This document shows positions 32,966 through 43,010 of a stretch of 64,000 nt of DNA, piece by piece. The number at the start of each line of letters is the position of its first letter. Position 1 is the stretch's first letter. Where the stretch lies: contig WOAB01000109.1 in assembly GCA_027886185.1 (NCBI GenBank), forward strand, positions 9,218,501 to 9,282,500, in the 5' to 3' direction. This DNA comes from Rheum nobile (taxonomy: Eukaryota; Streptophyta; Magnoliopsida; Caryophyllales; Polygonaceae). A model generated the notes under the pieces. It searched no databases. It was not told the DNA's origin and worked only from the letters and a program-made list of their open reading frames with translations. A program made the position numbers and the translations under genes.

Positions 32966-33249
32966 AAATTTGGGGAGTCCTAGTTTGTTTGCCATATTTC
33001 TGAAACTTAGTTTTGAGGGATGATGTGTCGTTATGAGCGGTTTTGTTGAATTGTATGTTTTGCCCCTGTTTAGGCGACGGGGTTATGGATTTGGTAAGGT
33101 CTATCATATAGACGGACGGATTATGTGTTTTGGCGACCCGTCCACCATCGCAAGTCGCGTAATATGGTACTTTTGTGCATACTTTCTGTTGTCTTTGTGT
33201 TTGTTTAGTGAAGGTGTTGCCCCAATCGGAGATGAAGATCCAGATGGAG
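32966..33249. other. Tat-4 spacer with conserved stem-loop
   Basis: Non-coding sequence after the aORF, corresponding to 60738-60950 in Tat-2. The stem-loop GCGACCCG (33133-33140) … CAAGTCGC (33151-33158) has lost two G-C pairs. TGGAG at 33245-33249 is the left target duplication of element D. Confidence 0.7.
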
Positions 33250-33481
33250 TGATAGGTGTCATTTCATGCACCTTAACTAGCAATTATTAGCATTATTTAG
33301 AGGAGCTTATGAATAGATTTAGGGTTAAGTCTGTAATCCAGAAGATGTGGAGAGAATTGAAGATATCCAGGGATTTACAGCTTATTTGGAGAAGATGAGG
33401 ATCTGCTGAAAATTAATTGGAGAAGACTACCAACACTTGGTAGTAATGAAGAGCAGAAGAGAAAGGAGTGGGCGAATTTCT

Positions 33482-33608
33482 ACCGCCCCGCGCCAGAGCC
33501 ACCGCGACCCGGCGGTGGGTCTCAGAGAAAGTCACCGCCCCGCGGTGAGAAGCACCGCCCCGCGGTGAGAAGCACCGCCCCGCGGTGGGAGCTGACGCCC
33601 CGCGGCCA
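33482..33608. repeat. GC palindrome array, element D 5' LTR
   Basis: One CACCGCGACCCGGCGGTG, three tandem CACCGCCCCGCGGTG spaced by 'agaag', then a partial copy. Each is an inverted repeat with arms CACCGC/GCGGTG. The 3' LTR has four tandem copies at the same place. Confidence 0.92.
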
Positions 33609-34429
33609 TCACGCGAGGCAAACCAAGCTTAAATTAATTAAACACGCGAGGTGATTGCTGGAATTGGAAGGAAGTTAGGCCCAAGTGAAGAAGAAAGGCC
33701 CAAAAGGAAGGCCTCGGCCCAATTAATAGAAGAAACGAAGGCGTGAATTGCTGATGCCGCGCGCGGGAGTTTGGGTGCGTGAATTGAAGCTGGAGAAAGC
33801 CACGGGATGATGTCGCCATGACGTCAGCGGAGCATGTGATGCTGAGATGGGCCGCAGCTTGGAATTGGGCCGAGAAGCTGATTTCACGAGAGAGACCGAG
33901 CGTGATTCCGGGATTAATTTCTCGGGATTTGATTTGTTTATTTTGCTATTATTTTATTTTACACCTTTTAGAATTAGGTTAAAAACCATTTAGTTAACCT
34001 AGTTGCCACAATCTACAATTTAGTTTTATAAGTTCGTTTTTCATTTTGCCTCCAGGGTTTCAACCCATGGAGAGCTAAACACCTTTGTTTCGCTAGACAA
34101 TTGAAGCATTGCAATGGATTGGTTGTGAGATTTCTATTCCTTGTTCTATATCTTATAAAGTTGGTTTAATTCTCTTGAGCATATTGTCTATTGGTTTATG
34201 TTGATTCTTGTAGCGTAGCTAACTAGGTTTTTTGAAATCTATCAATTGCTAGGATTTGCATATAGGGGTTCCGAGTGCATATCTAGTAGCATACACGATT
34301 GTTGTGTATAGGGGTTCCGAGCGTGCAATCGTGAGTGAGAATCATTTGCATGTTAAGTAGTAAGGAAGCACCTTCTATTTGCATGTATCCTATATCCTTG
34401 TGTGTATTGCTATTGCTGTGTTATTGGTA

Positions 34430-34517
34430 AAGTACACCGACAACTGTGAGAATCGGAGGTACTTTCCCATTGACGTAGTAATAAGTCTATCGACAACTGT
34501 GAGAATCGATAGTACTT
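34430..34517 (+). other. Twin stem-loops with identical loop, element D 5' LTR
   Basis: Hairpin 1 (34430-34464): arms AAGTAC..CCGA and TCGG..GTACTT. Hairpin 2 (34483-34517): arms AAGT.CTATCGA and TCGATAG.ACTT. Both have the loop CAACTGTGAGAA. The stems differ but still pair, and the loops are the same. Confidence 0.75.
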
Positions 34518-34834
34518 AAGATCAGGGTGAGGGAACAACTATAAGATTGTGAAAAGAACTTGGAAAAATAGTTATCAGTGATCAACTTGTTTCCTTTACA
34601 GTGTGGATATTTGTCTAGTGGAATATTTCCACCCATCATATTTATTTTCCTTCTAAAGCTTGCATCTTTGTTACTCTGTGTTTGATAACCAAAAACCCCC
34701 TTGTTACTTTGCATGCTTATAAACACTTAGAAAGATCACTTCCTCCCTATGGATTCGACCCTTACTTGCCCAGACTACTTGTTTAGGTTTGTTAGGATTA
34801 TTTTGTTTAGGTGTCACGACAACGCCTATCAAAT

Positions 34835-34852
34835 TGGCGCCATTGCCGGGGA
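34835..34852 (+). other. Primer-binding site of element D
   Basis: 'tggcgccattgccgggga' three bases after the LTR. This form, usually TGGCGCCGTTGCCGGGGA, is typical of Athila-type elements and complements a plant tRNA 3' end (commonly given as tRNA-Asp). Confidence 0.8.
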
Positions 34853-34975
34853 GGCAAGTTTTGATTTTTCCGTGTGTTTGTTTGTGTGCGTGTTACCTTA
34901 GTGTGTACCTATCTTACGGTCCACACCCGTGCTACTGACTTTTGTTTTTTTCCTTTTTGATTCTTGTTACAGATA

Positions 34976-35632
34976 TGGATTTCTGGGGAGAGCCGCGATA
35001 TGACCCATACTCCTACGCATACACTCCAGGGTGGAGAGATCACCCCAATTTGAGTTATGGGTACCATCAATACCATCCATATGGTTATGACCACAGGAGT
35101 TCTACCCAGAGCCACAGTCATTCTATCAGCAGGGTGCTCCGCAACAGTACAATCCTGCCTATGAGCATAGCCCACCAGTATCCAATCCAAATCCCTCAAC
35201 TAAAGAGATGCTCAGGACCTTGACTCAACACTTCGCCACTGGTGCTCAAACTAGGGAGTCAAGCATGAAGGATTTAGAAAGGCAGATGAGACAGTTGGCG
35301 GAGGCGATTACACGGATCGATGCAAGGATGTCGGGGAATCTACCATCTCAAACGATAGTAAACCCGACGGAAAACGTTAGTGTTGTATTCCTCCGGAGCG
35401 GAAAGCAACTGGACGTTCCTCCTAGTGTTGAAGAGGAGGACAAATATGAGATGGAGAAAATCGCCGACCGCCCCGCGTCACCTCTCACCGCGACCCGGCG
35501 TGAAGCCCCAGTTATTTCACCGCCCCACGGCGACACTGACCGTGACCCGGCGGTGAGCCTCAGTAATCCTCCCTCACAGCCACCGCCCCGCGGTGGACGG
35601 AGTGCCTCCTAGTGAGATTTCGCCGTGACCCG
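34976..35632 (+). pseudogene. Element D gag C-terminal relic
   Basis: Starts at ATG 34976 (MDFWGEPRYDPYSYAYTP), just after a possible splice acceptor 'ttgttacag'. The frame is Tyr/His-rich and shifts near 35200. The second frame (35208-35612) has a coiled-coil-like Leu/Arg segment, then 'SGNLPSQTIVNPTENVS' and 'LRSGKQL', the hallmark gag-to-protease linker of Athila-type elements. After that the coding text consists of the GC palindromes translated as Pro/Arg-rich sequence. No capsid core is present, so this is an internally deleted gag. Confidence 0.75.
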
Positions 35633-35650
35633 CGGTGAGATCAGCGCAAC
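35463..35650. repeat. GC palindrome array inside the gag linker of D
   Basis: Variants CACCGCGACCCGGCGTG, CACCGCCCCACGGCG, CCGTGACCCGGCGGTGAG, CACCGCCCCGCGGTGG and CCGTGACCCGCGGTGAG, the same motif as in D's own LTRs, here in transcribed and partly translated sequence. Confidence 0.88.
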
Positions 35651-35735
35651 CCGACGTCCAAAATTCCTATTCTGCTGATGAGGTCTGCGTTGATACTGAT
35701 GAGGAGTTAGGACTTCCAGATGATATTTTGGATCG

Positions 35736-37010
35736 TGATAACAGGAATTTGTCATACTAATTACTGCTATGCAAAATATCCAAATAAACCTTAAACCGTA
35801 GTCCTAGGTAAGTAAAGGTCGAGTCCACAAGGAGATAGAGTCTATCTTTATATGTAAATTATGTGTCAATCCAAAGTAACCAAAAGGGGGGGGGGGGGGG
35901 GGTTTTGAATGTTTCAGTAAATCTAAGCATGCAAAAGGTAAACAAACTAAAAGTTGTGAAATCAGTGATGGGAAAAGCACTTAGTCAAACAAACATCCAC
36001 TATTCGTATGACAAGTTGATCCTAGATAATCATTCAATATCTCATGCAATGAAAATTCCAATTCCTTTTCAGATATAACTAAAAGCACAAACAGATACTA
36101 TTAGCACTAACTAATTAAACAACCCTGAAACTATCAAGATTCAGTTTAACAGCAGCGTTACGGATAGGAATATAGTTGGATACAATTCTAGCATAAAACA
36201 ACCAGCTTTTATCCTAGAAAGTAAATCAGTTCTCTTCTGCATAAGACTAGCACAACCAGATACTAGTACGATGCAGTTGCTACTCTGAAATAGATATGCT
36301 CAACCAGTAATAATCTAGATCTAGCAATCAATCAATAGAAACAAACCCTAGTTGCGCAGGCTAGAGATTATCCATATTAATCATTAGCAATCAAGCAAGA
36401 GAATAGATAAAATCCATGCAATAGATAAGGAACGAGAATCTCACAACTGAATCAAAACGAAAGCTTCAGCGTCTGACTAAGCCAGGGAGGTTTAGTTCTT
36501 CATAGCAAAGTACGTAGAAAGGGAAAAGATGAAATTAGGGTTCGAGAGATTAGGGAGGCCAAGCTCCCTTCTAACCCTTAATTACTAACAGGAAAATCTC
36601 CAAAATTCACATTAAACGAAATACTAAAACGTAATAAAAGTAGTCCAAATAAAACAAATAAGGAAAACGGGCTCGATGGGCTTCTGACAGCGGCGGCGGT
36701 CGCTGCCTCCTCTGCGGCGGTCGCCGTAATTGTGGCGGTCGCCGTCTTTATACGACGGTCGCCGTTCTCAAGTCGTAGCCAAGGTTGCTGGGAGGGCTTT
36801 GGCGGCGGTCGCCGCAATGTGGGCAGCGGTCGCCGTGAAGCCATTCCTTCAGTGTCTTCGTCTCTTCAGCTCCGAATGCTCCCAAAGCCTGCAAAAGTGT
36901 GTCTTCAGCACCTCCTCGCCAATACTCCACAACTCCTCTAAAGTATCCTAAAACACCACTAAATCAATGTTAAAACCCCGTCTATACACACAACATAATC
37001 GTGTGTATCA
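35736..37010 (-). repeat. 3' LTR of element C
   Basis: Plus-strand ends TGATAACAGG...GTGTGTATCA. About 1275 bp, of a different family from the D LTR but with the shared Athila blocks. It contains a 17-G run at 35886-35902. Confidence 0.78.
36688..36837. repeat. GC palindrome array in LTR C
   Basis: At least six copies of GGCGGTCGCCGT or close variants (arms GGCG/CGCC). The motif differs from D's but shares the core GCGGTCGC with the Tekay-like palindrome. Confidence 0.88.
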
Positions 37011-38143
37011 AACTCCCCCACACTTGAATCTCTACTCGTCTCGAGTGGATAGAAAACTATCACCCATCATTAATATAGTTCCTAGATCATCAACATGCAA
37101 AGAAGCTCACAACTAAGAGTAAAAGCATCTACATGAAAGCACAACATCCCCCTAACCAACCGCATAAGAAATCTACTCATCCACCAGCACACATCAGCAC
37201 ACACAACACCAACACAATGCACACAACAACAACAACGACAACCTAATCCTCAGCTCCAAACAAAACACGCCATCCAAGTCCAACATCAACAAAAATCATC
37301 AACGAGAGTGAAATAACACCACAATAACTATAGCTTATTCCTCCAAGTGAAAACCTACCCAAAACACTCCTATACTCCACTTCTTATGTCTCCTGTGCCG
37401 GTAAATTGATAGTCCTAAAACCACTCAATTTTTTTCTGCACTCATTTTGCTTAGGCGCCTTTTCAGGTTTTCACCTAACACTCTCATTTCATTTTTCATA
37501 TTGGACTCACTACCTCACATCACTCTGAATCTATTTTTGCCAAGGCCTAATGCCCGCCAGATTACCTGCTTTTTACCTGAACCGCCCTTTCGGGTTTTCA
37601 GTCCATCCCAGGATTTTTATTGCCTTTTTTCTTTCTTTTTGGCTCTTTTTCATTTTTTTTTTCTTTTCCTCAACGACGCAGCAAGTATAGAATCCTCCCC
37701 CATGCTTAAACATTGCATTGTCCTCAATGTAATGAAAGACAAAAAGAATAAAGCACAGGGAAGACAAAGAACGGACTCACAAACGTCGCCAAGCTGCTTG
37801 GACACTGAAGGTGTCGCTGGCGGTCTTCACAATATATGCCCAGGTCTCTAGTGTTAGGCGGGTGTCTTCATCTCAACTCTACCGTGCAACCATAGGGAAC
37901 CACTGTAAGGTGTGGTGGTCATTAAGGAAATTAGGGTTGCACGGCCTTCAACTCCATCTACTCCTACCATGCAACCAAAAGGAACCACTCTCGTGAATAG
38001 TGGTAGAACAAGTATGGCGGGGTTGCATGGCCTTCAACGAACACAAAAATGGGGCCCAGATGTAATCGTGGTGTGGGCCCTAGTATTCCTCCTCCTCAGT
38101 TGCCAATTGTAGGGCCATCATCGTTGTCAAATACAAAGTTGGG

Positions 38144-38494
38144 CTAATGTCTCCTCCTTGACAACATGATGCGCACCATCTCTCCATAAGAAACTCGTAC
38201 AACTGGCCTCCGGTGGAACTTTTTTTTTTTTTTTGATAAGGATAGAAGTCGAACCTGGGAATGGCGGCGATCGCCGTAATTAAACGGCGGCCGCTGCCAT
38301 TTGCCGTGGCCAGATGAACGAAGGAGGGGATTGGCGGCGGGCGCCGTAAGGGGGGGCGGCGATCGCCATTTAATTGCGGCGGTCGCCGTGATTAAACGGC
38401 GGTCGCCACTAGGATGTCGTAGCCAACTATCTTGGCGAGGCCTTGGCGGCGGTCGCCGTAAGGATGGCGACGGTCGTCGCTTCTCCTTCTTCAC
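38144..38494 (-). CDS. Small Arg/Pro-rich ORF of element C built from GC palindromes
   Basis: Open for 116 codons on the minus strand, just after an acceptor-like 'cctgcag' shared with element D (39675-39681). Most of the ORF is translated GGCGACCGCC-type palindromes (38261-38482), giving an Arg/Pro-rich protein without a known domain. The last third contains Ser-Lys-rich text from a poly-A stretch, then 'EMVRIML', which element D also encodes (39850-39875). It may be no more than an open frame; I would not call it functional. Confidence 0.3.
   Translation of the reverse strand: MKKEKRRPSPSLRRPPPRPRQDSWLRHPSGDRRLITATAAIKWRSPPPLTAPAANPLLRSSGHGKWQRPPFNYGDRRHSQVRLLSLSKKKKKFHRRPVVRVSYGEMVRIMLSRRRH
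38261..38482. repeat. GC palindrome array in the interior of C
   Basis: GGCGATCGCC and GGCGGTCGCC copies interspersed with 'attaaacggc' spacers. It is the same family-specific motif as in LTR C. Element D has no such array at the corresponding internal site. Confidence 0.88.
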
Positions 38495-38612
38495 TTGGAT
38501 ACGCTTCCTGCAGGTTAGTTCGACACAAAATGCAAAACAGAAATAAAATCAAATTGAAATTAACTAAAGGAAGGGAAATAAACTACCTAATCATCACTCA
38601 GTAACACCCCCA

Positions 38613-39513
38613 TTGGGCCCTCCAAAGCCGCCATCTCCGCCGCAGAAAGAACCACCCTCAAGAAGGTCGCCTTCCTTCTTGCCGTTTGCTCCTTTGGCGA
38701 CACCTTCCGCTAGGGCAAGCCAATTCTCCCACCACCGTCACAACCTGCTCCGACCACCACCACCACTCTATTCCACTCCCATTGTGCCAACATATTGCCC
38801 CAGAACCGCCGCAGAAGTCGCCGCCCTCAAGGAGAACGCCAGTCCACTTCTTCACCTTCTCTGGTTGTCGTTGCCTCCAAATTTTGGATCAAACCTTGCA
38901 CCGCTCCCAATTCGATCAAGGGTCTATCAAGTGGAGCGACGATGAGGAGGAGTGCCGTGATTGCGAAAATACTCCAGAAACAACCATTTCTTTCGAAAAT
39001 GCTCCGGCAGTCCCCGACCCTCTGGAGGCTGCCTATGATGAGTTTGTGCGTCTCAACTCCTTCCCGCTCGTCGCGCTGCAACCCATCGCACCCTTCCTTG
39101 AGGCTTCCCGAGTTACTCAAGGGATAAAGAACAACGAGAATATCTATGAGGCCTTCAGTGACTGCATAAAAACCGTTCCCTTGGTCACACTGGCAGACAG
39201 CACCCCTCGCTGCAAGGAAATGTTAAAGGTGCTGGGCATGATCAAGAAGAAACCAAAGGGGAAGCACAAGAAGGAGAACTTGATGCAGGTGGCGAATTTT
39301 TCCATACTGGATACAGGGCAAGATAGGCATGCAGGCCCTGAGATGTTGGGTAAGCCATTTCTGAAGATGGCAAGTGCGTTCATGGGTATGCACAACAATA
39401 CACCCACAAAGAAGTGTGGGAGATTGGGGGTCACGCCCAACATAGAGCATACAAAGAGGCACCCCCCAGATCCAGATCCCAGGTGTTCAGTTGCTATGAG
39501 CAACCCAAGTTGA
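38613..39513 (+). pseudogene. Gag/protease relic of element D
   Basis: Pro-rich text (PPKPPSPPQKEPPSRR) followed by an open frame to 39513. The end of this frame holds 'NFSILDTGQDRHAG' and 'EMLGKPFLKMASAFMGMH', which resemble the end of Athila-type retropepsins (D-x-ILGRPFL-A-x-A-x-ID-V). The part before ('IYEAFSDCIKTVPL', then Lys-rich) resembles the gag region in front of the protease. The DTG active-site block is absent. After the frame comes 'ggcgctatccgggaggcaac'. I read it as a compressed gag-pro remnant; where the D sequence resumes after element C is not clear. Confidence 0.5.
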
Positions 39514-40862
39514 GAGGATGAGTAGAATGTCAAGCCATGACAATAACTAAGGCGCTATCCGGGAGGCAACCCGAGGTATGTTTTTCTTTTCTTGTTTTTC
39601 TTTCTTTGTTTTTTGCATTTTTTTAGTGTGTTTTTGTCTTTGTTTTTGCTTTTGTTTTTGTTTCCGACTAACCTGCAGGGAAGAGACCCATGCCTATTGA
39701 AGAAAGTGTTCCCACACCAATGTAAGTCTTCTTTCCCTGCACTAAGTCACTCCCCGAAAAAACATTAAACGGGGGGTAAAAAAAAAATCGGATTTAAAAA
39801 TCAAAAAAAAATCAAAAAAGTTTTACCGAAGGCCAGCTGTCCGGAATTCCCATGGAGATGGTGCGTATCATGTTGTCAAGGAGGATACATTGCCCTACAC
39901 ATTATTTGACAACGATGATGGCCCTATAATTGACAGCTGAGGAGGAGGAACACTAGAGCCCCCATCAAGATCATATCTGGGCTCCACCATGTGTTCCTAG
40001 AAGGTCGTGCAACCCCGACATCTTTGCTATACCACTACTCACCAAAGCGGTTCCCTTATGGTTGCACGATAAGAGAAGATTTTGGAATTGATGAAGACAC
40101 CCGCCCAACACCAGAGACCTGGGCTTTATTGAGAAGACCGCCAGCGACACCTTCAGTGTCCAAGCAGCTTGGCGACGTTTGTGAGTTATTTTTTGCTTTT
40201 CCCTATGCTTCTATTCTTTTGTCTTTCATTACATTGAGGACAATGCAATGTTTAAGCATGAGGGAGGGTTTTATACTTACTATGTCGTTGAGGATGAATA
40301 AAAAAATAAAAAATAAAAAAAGAGCCAAAATTTTGAAAAAAGGCAAAAAATTGAAATCCTGGGATAGGTCGAAAACCCGAAAGGGCGGCCTAGGTAATAA
40401 GCAGGTGGCTTGGACCAGCATTAGGCTGGGGTAATATGTGGTCAAGAGTGACGTGAGCTTATGTGAGTACATCTATTGGAAAATGAAATGAGTGGCTTGG
40501 TGAAAACCCGAAAAGGCGCCTTGGCAAAATGAGCGAAAAAGAAGAAGAGTGATTTTAGGATTTCTCATTATTCTTGGCGAGGCGTCATAAGAAGAGGAGA
40601 TATAAGGAGGTTTCGGGTAGGTCACTCTGGAGAGATAAGAAGATAGATGGAGGCTAGGATTAGTGGTGTCACTCTATGGTGTTGTGTTGCATTGTGTTGT
40701 TGTGTTGTGCATATTGTTTTGGTTGTCTGGAGCTGATTGTTGAGATGTTGTAATTGTTGGTGTCATATTTTCTTGTACTTCCTGAGACCTTGGGTTTGAT
40801 TGAGAGAGTAGGTTTATCATTAGCTTACTCAGGACGAGTAAAGGTCTAAGCATGGGGGAATT
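39514..40862 (+). other. 3' non-coding region of element D
   Basis: An intron-like T-rich stretch (about 39576-39680, GTATG… to CTGCAG), A-rich runs, the block at 39828-40240 that element C carries in reverse, and 40251-40862, which element A shares. The polypurine tract 'gcatgggggaatt' at 40850-40862 abuts the LTR. No gene seen. Confidence 0.75.
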
Positions 40863-41094
40863 TGATAGGTGTCATTTCATGCACCTTAACTAGCAATTAT
40901 TAGCATTATTTAGAGGAGCTTATGACTAGATTTAAGGTTAAGTCTGTAATCCAGAAGATGTGGAGAGAATTGAAGATATCCAGGGATTTACAGCTTATTT
41001 GGAGAAGATGAGGATCTGCTGAAAATTAATTGGAAAAGACTACCAACACTTGGTAGTAATGAAGAGCAGAAGAGAAAGGAGTGGGCGAATTTCT

Positions 41095-41239
41095 ACCGCC
41101 CCGCGCCAGAGCCACCGCGACCCGGCGGTGGGTCTCAGAGAAAGTCACCGCCCCACGGTGAGAAGCACCGCCCCGCGGTGAGAAGCACCGCCCCGCAGTG
41201 AGAACACCGCCCCGCGGTGGGAGCTGACGCCCCGCGGCC
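41095..41239. repeat. GC palindrome array, element D 3' LTR
   Basis: CACCGCGACCCGGCGGTG followed by four tandem CACCGCCCCGCGGTG units, two of which carry a G-to-A change within a CpG or CpHpG context. The 5' LTR has three units. Confidence 0.9.
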
Positions 41240-42068
41240 ATCACGCGAGGCAAACCAAGCTTAAATTAATTAAACACGCGAGGTGATTGCTGGAATTGGA
41301 AGGAAGTTAGGCCCAAGTGAAGAAGAAAGGCCCAAAAGGAAGGCCTCGGCCCAATTAATAGAAGAAACGAAGGCGTGAATTGCTGATGTCGCACGCGGGA
41401 GTTCGGGCGCGTGAATTGAAGCTGGAGAAAGCCACGGGATGATGTCGCCATGACGTCAGCGGAGCATGTGATGCTGAGATGGGCCGCAGCTTGGAATTGG
41501 GCCGAGAAGCTGATTTCACGAGAGAGACCGAGTGTGATTCCGGGATTAATTTCCTGGGATTTGATTTGTTTATTTTGCTATTATTTTATTATTTTATTTT
41601 ACACCTTTTAGAATTAGGTTAAAAACCCTTTAGTTAACCTAGTTGCCACAATCTACAATTTAGTTTTAGAAGTTCGTTTTTCATTCTGCCTTCAGGGTTT
41701 CAACCCATGGAGAGCTAAACACCTTTGTTTCGCTAGACGATTGAAGCATTGTAATGGATTGGTTGTGAGATTTCTATTCCTTGTTCTATATCTTATAAAG
41801 TTGGTTTAATTCTCTTGAGCATATTGTCTATTGGTTTATGTTGATTCTTCTAGCGTAGCTAACTAGGTTTTTCGACATCTATCAATTGCTAGGATTTGTA
41901 TATAGGGGTTTCGAGTGCATATCTAGTATCATACACGATTGTTGCATATAGGGGTTCCGAGCGTGCAGTCGTGAGTGAGAATCATTTCATGTTAAGTAGT
42001 AAGGAAGCACCTTCTATTTGCATATATCCTATATTCTTGTGTGCATTGCTATTGCTGTGTTATTGGTA

Positions 42069-42156
42069 AAGTACACCGACAACTGTGAGAATCAGAGGTA
42101 CTTTCCCATTGACGTAGTAATAAGTCTATCGACAACTGTGAGAATCGATAGTACTT
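42069..42156 (+). other. Twin stem-loops, element D 3' LTR
   Basis: Same pair as at 34430-34517. One base in the stem of hairpin 1 has changed (TCGG to TCAG); both loops remain CAACTGTGAGAA. Confidence 0.7.
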
Positions 42157-42866
42157 AAGATCAGGGTGGGAACAACTATAAGATTGTGAAAAGAACTTGG
42201 AAAAATAGTTATCAGTGATCAACCTGTTTCCTTTGCAGTGTGGATATTTGTCTAGTGGAATATTTCCACCCATCATATTTATTTTCCTTCTAAAGCTTGC
42301 ATCTTTGTTACTCTGTGTTTGATAACCAAAAACCCCCTTGTTACTTTGCATGCTTATAAACACTTCGAAAGATCACTTACTCCCTGTGGATTCGACCCTT
42401 ACTTGCCCAGACTACTTGTTTAGGTTTGTTAGGATTATTTTGTTTAGGTGTCATGACAACGCCTATCATGGAGTTTGCTGCTATTTGAATTCCGTAGTAC
42501 GTTGATTGTGAAATTTTATAGATATGAGGTGCCAGTTGTACAACCTATTTGTGTTTAGAGAGGAGATGTGTTTTGTATGTAATTTGGGCCTTATTTTGTT
42601 TTTAGGGGACCATTGTGAGGTATAGTGTTTGTAAGAGTCTCGACTCTCTCTTCCGATCGATCGTGTAATGTAAGCACTTTTTTTGTAATGCGACTCGGAT
42701 CCAAGGTGATGTTTTGGTACCAAGCTCGTCTTGTCTTTATTTATAAGAAAAGCATAAGATCGTGAGGGTTTGACCATTGATGGGGCTACCCCAACGACCC
42801 TCCGATGCTTATGTCAGTATGAGTTTGATATGGATAAATCAAATAAAGTGTAAGAAATATAAGGTT

Positions 42867-43010
42867 TTAGAAACAATACAGCTTTCGGTGGGTAGCGTTC
42901 CAACTTCTCGGAGTCAGTTGTCCGTCTAATCGATAAGCTTCTTCCCATTGTGGGTTTAATTTGTTATCGGGTTGTACTCTGGTCTTTTGTCTATAGCCCA
43001 TGTTGCATTG
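42867..43010 (-). pseudogene. Last codons of Tat-4 pol (integrase C-terminus)
   Basis: Minus-strand translation gives 'EAYRLDGQLTPRSWNATHRK' and ends 'LYCF' with a stop at 42867, matching the Tat-1 pol end (…WNAVHLQLYHF-stop). Beyond about 43010 the similarity stops. An eroded copy of the post-pol hairpin is near 42780. Confidence 0.75.

Larger units (their letters stand above)
33250..34831 (+). repeat. 5' LTR of element D
   Basis: TGATAGGTGTC...GACAACGCCTATCA, with inverted ends. It holds a perfect hairpin ACTACCAA-CAC-TTGGTAGT (33426-33444), the GC palindrome array (33482-33608) and two stem-loops (34430-34517). Confidence 0.92.
35736..38520 (-). mobile_element. Athila-like element C, 3' part
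   Basis: Minus-strand 3' LTR (35736-37010) preceded by a 'gtgtgggggagtt' polypurine tract and a 3' internal region that parallels 39828-40862 of element D in the opposite direction. It is inserted in D after GATCG (35731-35735). No second GATCG or 5' LTR is visible, and the right edge is somewhere between 38500 and 38900, so the 5' part is lost. The internal block with the 'ggttccttttggttgcatgg' motif is duplicated (37840-38040). Confidence 0.7.
33250..42468 (+). mobile_element. Athila-like element D (non-autonomous, with nested element C)
   Basis: LTRs at 33250-34831 and 40863-42468, exact target duplication TGGAG (33245-33249 and 42469-42473), primer site at 34835 and polypurine tract at 40850-40862. 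The interior has a gag relic, a protease-like relic and the 'ggcgctatccgggaggcaac' sequence common before the 3' non-coding end of Athila-type elements. No reverse transcriptase or integrase is present. The LTRs are very similar to each other, in line with D being younger than the Tat-4 it sits in. Confidence 0.88.
40863..42468 (+). repeat. 3' LTR of element D
   Basis: Nearly the same as 33250-34831. The main differences are one extra GC palindrome, an extra 'ttattttatta' unit near 41585 and scattered substitutions. TGGAG follows at 42469-42473. Confidence 0.92.
29516..43010 (-). mobile_element. Tat-4, 3' part of a Tat element with nested insertions
   Basis: Minus-strand Tat element: 3' LTR (29516-30024), aORF on the plus strand (30328-32965), conserved stem-loop (33133-33158), and the last codons of pol (42867-43010). 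It is interrupted by the 850-bp fold-back element and by Athila-like element D. Similarity to Tat ends near 43010, so gag, most of pol and the 5' LTR are lost. Confidence 0.82.

Noticed and set aside
33482..33608. Regular GC-rich repeats as a CRISPR-like array
   Set aside because: Plant LTR context, spacers of only 5 nt with the same sequence, and no cas genes; they are tandem palindromes.
34835..34852. tRNA-like sequences beside LTRs
   Set aside because: They are short primer-binding sites complementary to tRNA 3' ends, not tRNA genes.
35886..35902. 17-G run in LTR C
   Set aside because: A homopolymer this long is prone to sequencing or polymerase error; no claim is based on it.
38235..38240. 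TGATAA after a T-run as the 5' LTR of element C
   Set aside because: The sequence after it does not match LTR C (35736 onward) and no GATCG duplication follows, so no second LTR is called.
38686..39513. 275-codon ORF as a possible host gene
   Set aside because: Its end has retropepsin-like 'LGKPFLKMASAFM' and it sits between Athila-type landmarks, so it is retroelement relic.
40863..42468. Element D as two separate insertions
   Set aside because: The exact TGGAG duplication outside both LTRs and their shared orientation show one insertion.
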